This document shows, in pieces, positions 50,672-63,718 of a stretch of 64,000 nt of DNA (positions are counted from its first letter, which is position 1; every line of letters begins with the position of its first letter). The position numbers were made by a program, and so were the translations under genes. Source of the stretch: Loxodes magnus (lineage: Eukaryota; Ciliophora; Karyorelictea; Loxodida; Loxodidae); the NCBI GenBank assembly GCA_946699065.1, contig CAMPDV010000019.1, positions 1,116,001 through 1,180,000 on the forward strand, in the 5' to 3' direction. The notes beneath the pieces were generated by a model. The model did no database searches. It had not been told where the DNA came from and saw only the letters and a program-made list of their open reading frames with translations.

Positions 50672-52047
50672 TACTAAAGTTATTTCTTCTTTTATCTTTA
50701 AATTTAAAGTTTTTAAGGGTTTGAGTTGACCAAAAAATAATCTGGCTATAAATGATTTCTTTATAATTAACTTAGTCAGTCTCCTATAATTCTGGAAAGA
50801 ATATGATATAACTATTTTAAATTATTTTGCTAATTTAAATGAAGGCATTTAATATAGTTAAATATTAAATAACTTCAAACTAGCTTAAAAACCATAATCT
50901 AGCATCAAAATGTATGATTCTTTATATCAAATAGAAAATAATCTATTTCTTAAAGCAAGCTTTGGCAATTAGTCTATGATCATTTTAAAGAAAATATTTA
51001 AACTTGAAGGTTCGAATAAATAGTTAGATTCTTATGAAAGAGAAGTAACTATTAAGTATAGAACTATCAACTGAGTGTAAATAAGATCTTGCTAGTTTAA
51101 AATCCTATTGTATAGACTAATTCTCAATTGTCACTGTCATAGAAAGATTTTTTGTGCTATTCTCTTTATTGTGGTGAATAATGAATAAAAAGACATTATA
51201 GCTAGATTTAGTTAGGTAAATTTTCTTAATTTAATAGAGTTAATTATCTATAGCTAGAAAAGATTTGCTCACTTAACATTAATAATTTTTCTTGCAAGAG
51301 TTGATAAAATAAATTGAAGGAAGGTTTTATAGCAGTCTCTTATTGAAACAGAAAGACATTCTGCATTTTATTAATTGTCCATAGCTTTTATATTTTATTC
51401 TGTTTTTAAGCTTTATTTCTAAATTTAAAATTAATTAAATTGGAGACCTTTGCTAGTGCAAAAGTTACACTAGTGATAAATGTAAACTAAATGGTTTTAT
51501 TTGAAATAACTTTATTTGGCTACTAATAAATTATAAGGTTTATTAATTTTAATCTTCTATAAATTAAAATCTTCAGCAAGGCTACTTTAATTAAGCTTCT
51601 GATATAGATTTACTTTATAACAGAATCTGATCATAAAGGAAAATGCTAAATGTATTTTGATTTTATTAATTTTTATATTAATAAATCTAATAACATCTAT
51701 TTACTCTAATTATCATTATGCTCCTTAAGTGTCTATTAGCTAAGCTTTTCCTCTTTACTTTTCTATATTAATGCATTCAGAAAATCACTAATTATATTTA
51801 ACTAAAACATAAAGTTAATATTTATTCACCTGATATATTTTTACATTAGATTTGGAAAAGTAAGTGTAGATTGATAAGTTTAATGGGTAAAAGGCATTTA
51901 TAAAATGGGAGTAATAAGAATTTAATATAAAAGAAATATAGAAATATGTTGTAATAAATGTATCAATAAATCTGTTAAAGTCTATTTCAATCAATAATTA
52001 CAATATAATTTCCTTTAAATGCGCTCTATCAATTTATCTTTATAAAA
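50672..52047. other. A+T-rich region without recognised gene
   Basis: About 1.4 kb of very A+T-rich sequence upstream of the first SGNH-family gene. Frames on both strands show TGA at about the chance rate and no family signature. I looked for the missing Ku80 vWA domain here and saw none. Confidence 0.45.
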
Positions 52048-53652
52048 ATGAGTTACAGTCAAACCTTAAGCTTTGATATAAAGAGCGAAAGAGACATTAG
52101 GAATCTTAGTGACATTTCTTTAGAAATTAAAGACAATTAAGGAAGATGACACAAAATCTAAACCTCTTAATACAGTTAGATTTCCATTATCACTGTAATA
52201 GAAAATAATTATGTTCATGCGGGCTTTATTGCGGAAAATAAATGGAACGTAGACAGAAAAATTTATAACTACATGCTTATTCACTGCTAACCTTTAAATA
52301 GTTAATTGTGCTTTCAAGTTAAATTTTATCAAGAATAGAACGAATATATTGAGTAATTTTAAAAAATATTAGGAACTGGATAAGTTTGGTAATCTTAATC
52401 TGAGACTTGCTCATGTTCATTAATCGTTTTATCGACGATAGCTGAGCAAATTAGTGGCAACAATTTCGAAATACTAAAGATTGAAAATCTACTCAATTAA
52501 GAGGCTTTAAGTAGCAGAAACTTAAACTGTTTAAAATTCATCGTATAAGTCTCAAAGATAATCAACTATCCTTTTGATCTTTCAAAATGAATATAAAATA
52601 TTTAAATGAAATAGTAGCAAACGCTTAAAAATAGTAATATATAAAAAACTTATCTAGAAAGAGAAAACTAAAGCGATTATTACAATCGTTCGAATGAAAA
52701 ATCCATTCAAAATTTTTAATTACAAGAGTCATTATACAATAATCTATTTAACTCTAAGAAATAAACTATTAGCTTTCCGTATAATTAATCTGAATAAATA
52801 CGAAACTATAATATATAGAATATTCAAAAAAATAATAAATTTTAATATTAAGAAAACTAAAATAATCATCAATAATAACTCGTTTTGATTGGAGACTCTA
52901 CTATTGATAACATCGCATGGGTTAAGAAAGCAAAATGATCTATACCCTCACTTATTAAAGATAAATTACCTTAGTTTTAAGTTATCAACTATGCTGTAGA
53001 TGGATTCACTAGTTAAGATGTTATAAATGGAAATAATCTTATCATTTCTAAATAGACTCGTTGAGCTTAAGGAAATCTCTTTCCTAACGAATAATTTTTC
53101 TAACCACTGAAAGAGCTTCAAAAATTGTAAAATGTAAAGTATATTATACTAAGTATAGGTGGAAATGATATCCGAGAAATTCTAGGAAAGATACATCTTT
53201 TACCTTAAAGATTGATGTAATTGAAGAAGAACTATCGATAAATTTTAAATCAATGCTATTAAAAATATACTAATTTAATTGTGATGCTATAATATAGACC
53301 AAGTTTCTATGATGACTAATATTATGGTGTATATAAAGCGATGGAGTAAACTTCCTTTGATGGAAATAGTATTGATAAAATAAATTACTTGATAGAAAGT
53401 ATTTACAGGGAGTTTTTCGAAGAGTTCAGAAGAAAGAAAGTAGCAATAGTAGATTTACCTAATTCCTTTGATATTTTCGATTCTGATTTATATACTAAAC
53501 AGATTGAACCGAGTTATAAAGGAGGCTAAATAATAGCAAAATTAATCGAACATATAGTTAAATATGGTGATTTTAGTAGATCATAAATCTACAGTGTTGC
53601 AAATGAAAATGGAGAAGTTTGCGTAAAAGAAAATAAGGCTAATTTTAAGTGA
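52048..53652 (+). CDS. SGNH/GDSL hydrolase-like protein, copy A
   Basis: ATG 52048 to TGA 53650-53652, 534 residues, four internal TGA read as Trp. Residues 1-120 form a mixed alpha/beta domain (SIITVIENNYVHAGFIAEN), possibly PH/EVH1-like. A Gln/Asn-rich linker leads to an SGNH fold: block I VLIGDSTIDN (nucleophile Ser), block III LSIGGNDIRE (Asn), and the region normally carrying Asp-x-x-His reads KQIEPSYKGGQIIA, where both catalytic partners appear absent. SGNH enzymes are esterases, lipases or acetyl-hydrolases; this copy may be inactive or use other residues. The same frame continues without a break beyond the TGA into copy B, so the TGA may be read through as Trp. Confidence 0.8.
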
Positions 53653-54609
53653 AAAATAAAAAACAATAACTAATACAATAAATAATAAAATAAAGAGTTT
53701 AATATTTTACACGTTAAAAGAAATGATATTTTAAGTCCTTCATTACAAGATGAATAATAAAGATAGCTATCTAGCTCATAGAAAAGCTCCAATAAAGTTT
53801 CGGTTAATGAATTTGATCACTAAAATAATCGTAAATGCCACAATTCTTAAGATATTCAAAAAAATAATATCTAATAATCTTAAAAAAACTAAAATAATTC
53901 TTAATAATAACTCTCTTAAGCTGGGGACTTAATTATTGATAAAATCGTATGGGTCAAATAAACAAAGTGGTCCATTCCTTAATTTATTAAAAATGTATTA
54001 CCTTGGCTTTAAGAAATCAATTTAGCTTAATAAGGATTAATTATTTAATATTTCTAATAGTCACTAATGGAAATTTAAAATCTTTAAAATGTTAACTATA
54101 TTCTACTAAGCATAGATGTGAATGATATTCAAGAAAATATAAGAAGCGAGTATCTTTTACCTTAAATATTGAATTAATTGAAGAATAACTATATCTAAAT
54201 TTTAAACTAATGCTATAAGAAAACTACTAATTTGATTGTGATGTTATAGTATTTACCAAGTTTTTACAACAACTAATATCATGGTGGAAATTAAACGACG
54301 GGGTAAATCCCTTTAGGTTGGAATGACATTTATAAAATAAATTGCTTGATAGAAAAATTTTACAGTGAGCTTTTCGAAGAGTTCAGAAGAAAGAAAGTAG
54401 CAATAGTAGATTTACCTAATTCCTTTGATATTTTCGATTCTGATTTATATACTAAACAGATTGAACCGAGTTATAAAGGAGGTTAAGTAATAGCAAAATT
54501 AATCGAACATATAGTTAAATATGGTGATTTTAGTAGATCATAAATCTACAGTGTTGCAAATGAAAATGGAGAAGTTTGCGTAAAAGAAAATAAGGCTAAT
54601 TTTAAGTGA
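53653..54609 (+). pseudogene. SGNH-family tandem copy B (no start; diverged or second domain)
   Basis: It is in the same frame as copy A after TGA 53650 and ends at TGA 54607-54609. The linker and SGNH part match copy A (IQKNN, then AGDLIIDKIVW in place of GDST, and SIDVNDIQE in place of GGND), so the nucleophile Ser and the Asn block are lost. From about 54340 to 54609 it is nearly identical at DNA level to copy A, including the terminal TGA, a sign of gene conversion or recent duplication. No in-frame ATG was found. It is either a dead tandem copy or the second half of an A-B fusion protein. Reading on past 54609 gives a Gln/Asn/Arg-rich tail to TGA 54757-54759. Confidence 0.7.
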
Positions 54610-56347
54610 AGAATAGAAAATTTTAATAAGAATGTGATGGAGAACTAAAAGTAATAATAACCAGAGAAAAATGTAAATTCGGCAACATATGTAGAAGACA
54701 ATCGAAAGAGGCAAAGAAATGGATAGACCGGATGTAAAGTTAATGGATATCGTTAGTGAACTTTTAAAAAAATTTAGTTTTTCAGCTTTAAAATATCTTA
54801 TTATTTTTAATTATATATGAAAGAGTTAAAGATTAGTGTATATATGGATATAAGAATTATTATTACTACTTGCTAACATTTAATATACCTTTATTATGTT
54901 CTCTCTAATGATAATTTCCATAATAATCTCACAAAATATATTCTTGAATCATCTTTTTCTTTACAAATCAAAATCATATACATTTAAAAAATTTCCGAAT
55001 TATAAACTTTACATCTTTACAATTATACAGATTATAATCGCTATAAAATATCCATTAAAAATTTTTTTTTTATGAAAAGTCTTTGAAGAAAAGAAGTTGC
55101 ATAAATGATAGAATGATGGATGAAATCTTAATGATATCATAATAAGCCCTATTGCTTGAATCAAGGATTGAAAATAAGACAATTAGAATGAATATTAATT
55201 GTAGTGTGATAGTTTAAGACTCTATTATGCGACAGTAACAAGATAAAACCAACTATATACATTTCTCTAATTTAAAGTCTTAGCGTCTATTCAGTTATAA
55301 ATAAATCTCATAAAATTACAACAGTATGAGAATCAAAGCAAAATAAAATGAATCGAATCAACTCAAATAAAATTTAGCCTAAGGATTTACTAAAAAGTTT
55401 ATACCATTAAACCAAATCAATCCAGCTTACATTAATTTATTTCAGCATTCTAGTATGAGTAAATTAATAATATCTTTCAATATTAGTTAATGTGAGGAAA
55501 ATTAGTTCCGAAATTAAACAAAAACAAGAAAAATATAAAAAATAAATTAAAGCTGATTTATCAAGAAAAAATAAAATTCAAGCGAAGAAAAAATATAAAG
55601 TAAAATATAGAAAATAGCATATAACTAATTAAACTTAAACATTATCTAGCAAAAGATAATTAATACAGTTATGCTATCATGAATCTTATAAACATAAACT
55701 CTTGAAACATATATACAAAAGAAGAAAATCAAAGTTTTATGTAAATGTTTACAAAGAATATTATTAAAGTTGCAGCAATAATTTTAAACAATATAAATTA
55801 TTAAAACATTAAGAAGGCAGTTTAAGAAAATTCCTAAATTTTCTTAATTAAAGTCTTTACTTATTCGTCTAGAATAAAGAATCTTAGATTAAATAGATTA
55901 CCTTCTAAATTTAATTCGTAATTTTTTGTGAAAAAAAAAGTTATTCTAACTGGAATTTACCTATATATTTAATATAAAAGAAAGATGGTTGATTGATAAT
56001 TTAATAACTCTTGCATTTAACATATATGAAATTTTAGTAGTTTTGGACATGTCTAAAAAATATTTAATGTGATTTACTATAGATCTAAAGAGAGGTATGT
56101 TTCTTAGAATTCACGAACATTAAGTTTGCTTACAACTAAACTTAGAAAAATTAGAGATTTATTATAATAACATAACAATTTTCTTACTAAAGATCAAGAA
56201 GGTTAAAAAATTAATTCATAAATTATCAAAATAATCTGCAGCACAAAATTTGCTTGATTTTTTATTTTCATTCTATTCAGGATATTTAGAATTTATATCC
56301 TCTTATTATCCCTTCAACCCAACATCCATTTTAAAATTTTAAATTCT
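54610..56347. other. A+T-rich spacer between SGNH copies
   Basis: After a short Gln-rich in-frame tail to 54759, the rest is A+T-rich with no recognised coding pattern. It separates the tandem + strand pair from the inverted copy C. Confidence 0.45.
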
Positions 56348-57961
56348 TCATTAAAAGGTAATCTTATTTTCTTTTACGCAAACTTCTCCGTTTTCATTTG
56401 CAACACTGTAAACGTATGACTTACTAAAATCACCATATTTAACTATATGTTCGATTAATTTTGCTATTATTTAACCTCCTTTATAACTCGGTTCAATCTG
56501 TTTAATATATAAATCAGAATCGAAAATATCAAAGGAATTAGGTAAATCTACTATTGCTACTTTCTTTCTTCTGAACTCTTCGAAAAACTCCCTGTAAATA
56601 CTTTCTATCAAGTAATTTATTTTATCAATACTATTTCCATCAAAAGAAGTTTACTCCATCGCTTTATATACACCATAACATTAGTCATCTTTAAAACTTG
56701 GTCGATACTATAACATCACAATTAAATTAGTAGTTTTCTCGTAGCATTAGTTTAAAATTTATCGATAGTTCTTCTTCAATTACATCAATCTTTAAGGTAA
56801 AAGATTCATTCTTACTAGAATTTCTCGAATATCATTTCCACCTATACTTAGTATAATATACTTTACATTTTACAATTTTTGAAGCTCTTTCAGTGGTTAG
56901 AAAAATTATTCGTTAGGAAAGGGATCTCCTTAATTTCTACGAGCCACTTTGGAAATGATAGGATTATTTCCATTTATAACATCTTGACTAGTGAATCCAT
57001 CTGCAGCATAGTTGATAACTTAAAACTAAGGTAATTTATCTTTAATAAGTGAGGGAATAGATAATTAAGCTTATTTAACCCATGCGATGTTATCAATAGT
57101 AGAGTCTCCAATCAAAACTAGTTATTATTGATGATTAGTTTAGTTTTTTTGGGATTATTAGATATTAGTCTTTTGAACATTTTAAGAATCGCTATAAATT
57201 TTTACAAACGGTTTTTCAGGCTTTATAGGTTGAGCGCTAGTTGAGCATTTCTAAGAATTTTATTGAAAGTTGCTTAATGTTTTTAATTGAAAATTATTTG
57301 AGATTTTTTAATTAGCTTGATGATGCTAATTCTTAGTTTAATTTTCTCTTTTTGGTTAAAGTAAAAGTGTCTCTTTATTTTAAACTACAGCTCTCCATCG
57401 CTTTATTACCTAATTTTTCCAATCTGATAGAGAGAATTGATTGTTAAGTAACTCATTTACAAGTTAAATAAATTTGAAGTAGTTAAAATAAGTACTTCTA
57501 GTTGTCTCTTAGATTTCTAGTTCTTAAATATATAGATTTTAAAAAGTTTTCCCACAAACTTGCTTTGCTATTTTTGAAAAAAAAGAATCTGGTTTTTAAC
57601 AGAATTTTAATTTTGTTTACCAATTAGTTTCTGCTGCTGTAGCTTCTTTAAATTTCTAAATACAGATTTTCTCATTTTGACATAGTTCCAATTAAATTGC
57701 TGCTTTATTATTACTTGGGATAAGTTAAATAAGCATATAATTGTAATTTACATTACTTACATTTCATTAGTTTTTTGCAATTAAAGCAGCATATACAGTG
57801 TTATTTTCTATTGCAGTGATAAGGTAAAATTAGCTAGTCTAATTAGTTTAGATTCTTCTTAATATACTATTTTAGTGTTTAGCATCTATAGAATATAAAT
57901 CTTCTTTTTTGATATCTTCTGCAGAATAAATTTTGAAAAGTAAGGATTAAGTGGCTTTCAT
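56348..57961 (-). CDS. SGNH/GDSL hydrolase-like protein, inverted copy C
   Basis: ATG at 57961, TGA at 56350-56348, 537 residues, same architecture as copy A: N-terminal alpha/beta domain (YLITAIENNTVYAALIAKN), a longer Gln/Asn/Lys linker, then an SGNH domain with VLIGDSTIDN and LSIGGNDIRE. The C-terminal block again reads KQIEPSYKGGQIIA. The SGNH half is almost identical to copy A; the N-terminal domains have diverged, so the halves evolve at different rates. Codon 66 is TGA here and TGG in copy A, both within N-x-WNV. It lies in inverted orientation about 1.7 kb from copy B. Confidence 0.8.
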
Positions 57962-59820
57962 ATGTTATAAAATAATTAGATATAAGAATTTAAATAAAAT
58001 TATGTTGTAATTTATGATTTAATGGATTTAATAACTTTAGTAAGTTATTATATTTGAATGTATCTTATCATATTCATTTCTATTCAGTTTTATTTTACTG
58101 TAAAGGCTTTTCTTGTTAAATACCTTATAACTATTTTATTTTCATTTGAAGATTCCAAAAATAGTAGATGAAACTATTAGTAAAAAGATCCCAATATTCT
58201 TATTTATCCTTATAGCTTTAAATAGCAACAGTATAAAGCTAAGAAATGTATATATTATCTGGTGACCTCAAACTAAATTAAGTGTAAATAGACTTTATTA
58301 GATTCCATTAATAAAATAACTAAGCCTAACATATTTTGCTTATGGTCAGATTTAAATAAATAGAAGCTTTAATGTGAAGCTTAATTGAAGAATAATTTTA
58401 TAAGAATATAGAAATAGTTAAATCAAACTAAATTAAAAATAATGAAAATGTATTAGTAAATTTGATTATTTCACTAAAATGTAAGTATAAAGTTAAATCA
58501 TTCAACTAGTGAACTATAATAGTCAACTAAGTTATTTTAATTTGTTGTTTATTTCAGTGTAAACTAAGGGGGAAGACAGTACTGGATTATTATATTTAGT
58601 TCCTATTAATGATATACTTATTATTTAATTATTTATTAATAAAAGAAAAATAAAATAAATTGATAGGAATTTTTCTTTTAATTATTTAAAATTAAATATT
58701 CAACAAGAAGATGAGAATAGGATATTATGTTTTAGGTGTAAGCTTTTAGACAGTAAAAAATCTTAAATAATTCAAATAATTCTATTAATTAGCACTATCT
58801 GCAAGTTAATTTACTGTTCTTATACTATCGGTACAATCTAACTTTGCAAAGGATTTTACGCTTCTCCTTCACTTTTATAAACATATCAGATGAAAAGAGC
58901 TGATACCATCCATATAGTTTATAATAATCACTGATATATAAGAATATTTCTGCATGATTGAAATTGAATATAAAATGAATCTAGTACTGCTTTAAAAATA
59001 ACTAACTTTCAGAATTACCATAAAGTAATTGGCTTGTTTCAATATAACTAAAATAATTACCTTAAGCAGTAAAACTTGATAAACTTCAAGTAAGTTAATC
59101 TGGGTTATAAAAATAAGATAGGATTTTATATACTTCATAGTTTGATAATTATTACTAGCTTTTTAAAATCCAAATTAAGATAGGAATGAAATTGTAAAAT
59201 GATGCTTTCTCATTCTTTTCACTCTTTTCAAATATTTTATCTTTACTCCTTAAAGATTCACTCCAATCTGCTATATCATCTTTTTATTTTCCACTATTTA
59301 AATGTTTATCTGATGTTCATTCAACTAACTTTTTTCCTTAAATATTTCTTAGAAGCATTTTAAACCATTTTAAGAAAAGATTCTAGTGAAATATACTCTA
59401 GAGCAAAACAGAACGAAATCACCTCAATTTATCAACTTACTGAGATCAAATTAAAGCCTAAGCATGAGGATCTCCGCCTTTCCTATAAACAGATTTATGT
59501 TTAAAGCTTTTTAATATTGAACAATTAATAAACCTATTTAAATAAATTGATCAAATGAAAAGGAAAATATTCATATAAAAAATAGAATTTTAAAATATAA
59601 AAATGAAGGTATAATTTATGTTAGAATGCAAAAAGCAGAATAATAAAGTAGATAGTTATGATTATAATAGAACTATATGATTGAATATACTTTATTAGAT
59701 TATAATTTGCTTTTATTTATTTAAAATCTCATTTTATTACCAAATAGTATTAATTCTTTTCATTATGAAAGTTAAAGTATATCATTATTTTGGAGTCTCA
59801 CTTTGAACTAGTAGTATAAA
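57962..59820. other. A+T-rich gene-poor region
   Basis: About 1.9 kb with no recognisable frame, motif or RNA. It contains a short G+C-bearing patch near 59400-59500 but nothing that can be named. Confidence 0.45.
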
Positions 59821-61125
59821 ATGCAATCCAAATATCCATATTTTCAAATTATAAGCTCAGCATATATTAGAAATGGATCTACTGTTTCTTTAGAGGGGTG
59901 CTTGAAGATAAATAGAAATCACAAAAAGCTGCAAAATCGGTTAGCTGTAGTAATGGAAACTGATTAATGTCCCTTCGGTATGATTTTAAAAATTAATGGG
60001 ATTTTTATTATGAAGAGTATTCTAATATGTTAGCTAATTTTGTACCCAAAGATGGTAAACGGTAATTAGAGATAACTTCTTTAATTTTTAGCGTTAATGT
60101 TGTGATTAACTTAAGGTAAGTGCAAGAAAATCAAGTATGTACAAAACTGAACATCAAAGGAATTACTCTCAATCTCTAAAATAGCAGAAAATGATTGTGG
60201 AAAACCTTTCGACCCTTATCCTTATGAATCCATGTCAAAGCAAAAAAAATAAATGAAATCTCATATGAATTGTATCAAATTCATTTGCGAGGCAGCGAAA
60301 ATTCCTTTACTACGACAATTCTTAGAAGTGAATGACTTAAATGACAAAGAAATATTAAGACATAAAAGACTGAAATAGTGGAAGCAACAACTGAGATAAC
60401 ATGGAAGATTTATTATAGGAACTTTATTTAGACTGATTCGATACGAACTTTTAATCGTATTTCAATTTTAAATTTTTTAACTATCAAAAGTATTTTGCAC
60501 TTGGATGCACTTATTGGTAAGTCTTTCATAAAAGGTGTAAAAGATATAAAGCTTTGTTATTTTTAATGGCTAATTTATTATTTATCATCTTTTAATTTAT
60601 AACAGAAGTAAAATGCTTTATGACTATTTTTCTACAAAGACAGTCTAATTAAAATATTCCAAGATTTTTAGTAAATGTGTATATTCTTGGATTATGATCA
60701 ATATTTTTAAAGAACTTTGTATTGCTTATTTTGCATAGGATTGCAGATGAAGAATTAAGAGTTTTAAAACGTGGATGGTTAATAGTTTTATTAAAAATAA
60801 GCATTTAAGAAATTTATAGTGGAATGTATTTATAAAATAAAGAATAAGCTATAACAAATATTTGGGATATATTTCTTTACTTTTCTATTCATTTTAAGAG
60901 ATCTCTAAATACTAAATCAATTTTAAGATAAAGATATTATTTCCAAGTTTTTAAATAAAATTCCTCTATTTTCATCAATAATTTTAGCATAAACTTTCAG
61001 CTAAAAGGAAAGCATAATTTTGGTATAATGGAAAAGACTAGAATTAATTATAGAACTCAATTTAAGTCAATTTGAAATCTAAAAATTTTGATTAAAGCAG
61101 TAAATTTATTGCAAAAAGGCAATCT
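59821..61125 (+). CDS. Ambiguous ORF, unknown
   Basis: A frame from ATG 59821 to TGA 61123-61125 has only about three internal TGA in 434 codons (eight expected), and a stretch near 60180-60450 looks like protein (GKPFDPYPYES, KFICEAAKIPLLRQF, KRLKQWKQQLRQHGRF). However, the two other frames also look partly coding here (for example WDFYYEEYSNMLANFV from ATG 59967), so the true structure is unclear; short introns may switch frames. G+C is a little higher than around it. A decayed transposase was considered but no DDE motif is clear. Confidence 0.25.
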
Positions 61126-61676
61126 AATACTTGAGCCCACTTTTTCTAAGTATAGATTACTTGCTTAAAGCCAAAATTTGGAATTCCTTAGAAAAATAAA
61201 ATAAGTCCCTCAAAAAGTATATTGCTTTCTCTTAAATTCTCTAAAACTAGAGTAGTTAATTACTAGGTATCTTCCAAATTACAAAGTGGCTCTATTCTTT
61301 GTTTTTATATATTTTACAATTTTTTAGTTCCTTAAGTTATTAACCTATTGAAAGGAACTAAAATTTAATGTGACGATTTCCTTCTTTCTATAATCAGAAT
61401 TCTATAAATGACTCATGACAGGTAAAATCTTTTTTATCCTTAATAAGGAAATATATGCAAACGGAGAGAAACTAAAATAAATAAGAATTAATAAAAAACT
61501 TCATAATTATCAGTTTTAATCTCTACTGTTGTCTAGAATACGAAAAAAACTCCATACTTGGTGAGTAAGCTAATCCTGAAACTTTAATTAACAAAATATT
61601 TTAAAATGAAATTGAACAAATAAAAATACAGATTGTAAAGTATTAAGCTTAGTTAAGGAGAAAAATAAGGGAAATA

Positions 61677-62330
61677 ATGAGCTGCATAGAAGACCAAAAC
61701 AATGAATTGTTAATTATTAAAAGTTATCTGATAAAAACTATTTTAAGTAACAGAAAATTATGTTTATGAAATGCTTTACGTAATCAAAAGAATGATTATA
61801 GAAGAAAATTTGCAATACTTACAGCATTAAGAAAGTAAAGTTAAAAACAAATTGATAAAAGTCATTTCAAAAGAATTGAGGTGTTGGAATAAAATTTATC
61901 CAAAGAAGAAAATAGAAAAATAATATAAAAATTGGTGTATTGTTAATCTAATATCCCAACTTATACAATGCAAAAAATAAAGCAACTCAAGCATAATGAA
62001 GAATAAAGAACCTGGAGAAACGAATATTAATAATAACTCGTTTTGATTGGAGACTCTACTATTGATAACATCGTATGGGTTAAATAAGCTTAATTATCTA
62101 TTCCCTCACTTATTAAAGATAAATTACCTTAGTTTTATTTCCAAAGTGGCTCGAAGAAATATAGGAGATCCCTTTCCTAACGAATCACTTTTCTAACCAA
62201 TGACGCTAAGCATTTGCATATTTCAGTTAATCGAAACTATATATAGATGCATTTACTTAAGTATTTTAAGTAAAGCAAATAGTGCTAAATGCATTTACTA
62301 ATAAAAAGCTTGAGTTGGGATTTTCTATGA
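61677..62330 (+). CDS. Chimeric ORF with captured SGNH fragment, 217 residues
   Basis: ATG 61677 to TGA 62328-62330, 217 codons. The first about 118 residues are a basic helical sequence not found in the SGNH genes (DYRRKFAILTALRK). They join in frame to the SGNH block LVLIGDSTIDNIVW and then to a segment that matches the family only in another frame or after a deletion. The C-terminal 50 residues are unrelated. The fragment lacks everything after block I, so no hydrolase can form. It could be a young chimeric gene or an accident of insertion. Confidence 0.5.
62028..62199 (+). repeat. SGNH-gene fragment with internal deletion
   Basis: About 170 bp almost identical to the block-I region of copies A and C (for example ttttgattggagactctact). 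Relative to those copies about 70-80 bp are missing at about 62137, between the sequence encoding the LPQF segment and the later PNEQFF segment. Past the junction it is closest to copy C (tttccaaagtggctcg). It starts and ends abruptly with no flanking repeat visible. Confidence 0.85.
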
Positions 62331-62846
62331 GATATTAATTTTTAATAGAAGCGCCTTATTTTTAAACTACTATATGTTTAATGGCCAATTAAATCAATAA
62401 AGCAAGACTCTTTTATGAGATTATCTAAAAGCCTATGTTGCAATATTTCTTAACGATTTAGTAATTTATTTGTTGCTTTTAGTTTTGGAAGCAAAGGAGT
62501 AGACATTCATTTACTTTAGGATAAAAGTAGTGCAAAATGTTTTAAAGTTAAGATGTTTGTGCATAGGAGTAGCTGTTGTAATTGGTATTCTACATTTAGA
62601 TGTTACTACTGCATAATGCATTTTCATATAAATGGATTAATTAAATTGGAAATATCAAATGGAGTTTGTTTCTTGATTCTAAGGCAACATAAGAGTCTAA
62701 GCTAATAATTTAATTTATCTGTTTTTATACTTCTTACTTAAGATTCTTTCTATTATTTGCATAATTCTATATTAAAAGACTTTACTATCATTGCTGTTTG
62801 AGAAATATGGAACTTAGATGAGTAAATCTAGACGCTTAAAGTGTAC

Positions 62847-63245
62847 ATGTTGCTAATAATAAATACAGAAATAGAAAACTAACTTAAAAGTAATAATCAG
62901 CAAGAAACCATTATTTGTAGCAAGCTCGTTTAGACCAATAAAAATACACAATTCTGTAACATTGTAAATAGTAAACTTTCAACGATAACAAAAGAGATGT
63001 TAAGTTTGTATTTATGCAAGGAACTTAAAGAAGCATATGTTTTAAAATGTTACAATAACTCTATAATTATATCTAGTCATTCCAATTATATTCAATTTAT
63101 GCTTTCCTCTAAGCAGAAAGCTTATGCAAAACTCATTAAAAATATTTATTTTCCTCATGGAAATAACGTCTAAAGATTGACTCTGTATTTAGAGAAATTT
63201 TAAAATGAAAGAAAAAATGAAAAGATAAATATAAATGGTAGTTGA
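62847..63245 (+). CDS. Small unknown protein, 132 residues
   Basis: ATG 62847 to TGA 63243-63245, 132 codons free of TGA. Composition is protein-like (ITKEMLSLYLCKELKEAYVL, SKQKAYAKLIKNIYFPHG), mixed alpha/beta, with several Cys. No family recognised. A competing ORF from ATG 62818 in another frame is less well composed. Confidence 0.45.
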
Positions 63246-63718
63246 AGCTTATTCTTTGCTTATAGATACTTTCAATTAGAAACATTTTATAGCTTTAATA
63301 AAATTCATTATACAACTGTATTTTAGAAACCTTAGCTCTTCTGCTGCCTAATCATTAAAACAAGGGCTGAATAACTATCACCTTAAGAAAATACAATTAA
63401 AATTAGCATTTTATGTGCCTTTCTTCGAAGAATAATAGTTATTAGCACTTTAAAGAATAAAATTCTTTGATATTTAAAATTTTATAAACTTTAAAGAGTG
63501 TAGAATATAGCATATAGCAACCATGAAAGATATCAAAACTTTTTATCTTCATAGCTTTTGTAAAAGACTTTGCATCAATTCTTCGCTTTTAAATACTAAG
63601 TACTTTTGAAAATTAAGATATTTAAAATGCAAGAGTTCATTTTGACTCATTCAAATAAAGCTTCTATAATAAATCATCCGTGCAATCCCAGTCCTTACTT
63701 TCGCTATTTCTTTCTATT

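Noticed and set aside
59821-61125. IS1595/ISXO2-type transposase
   Set aside because: A CPxxG-like stretch and mixed frames suggested it, but no second zinc pair, DDE residues or terminal repeats were found.
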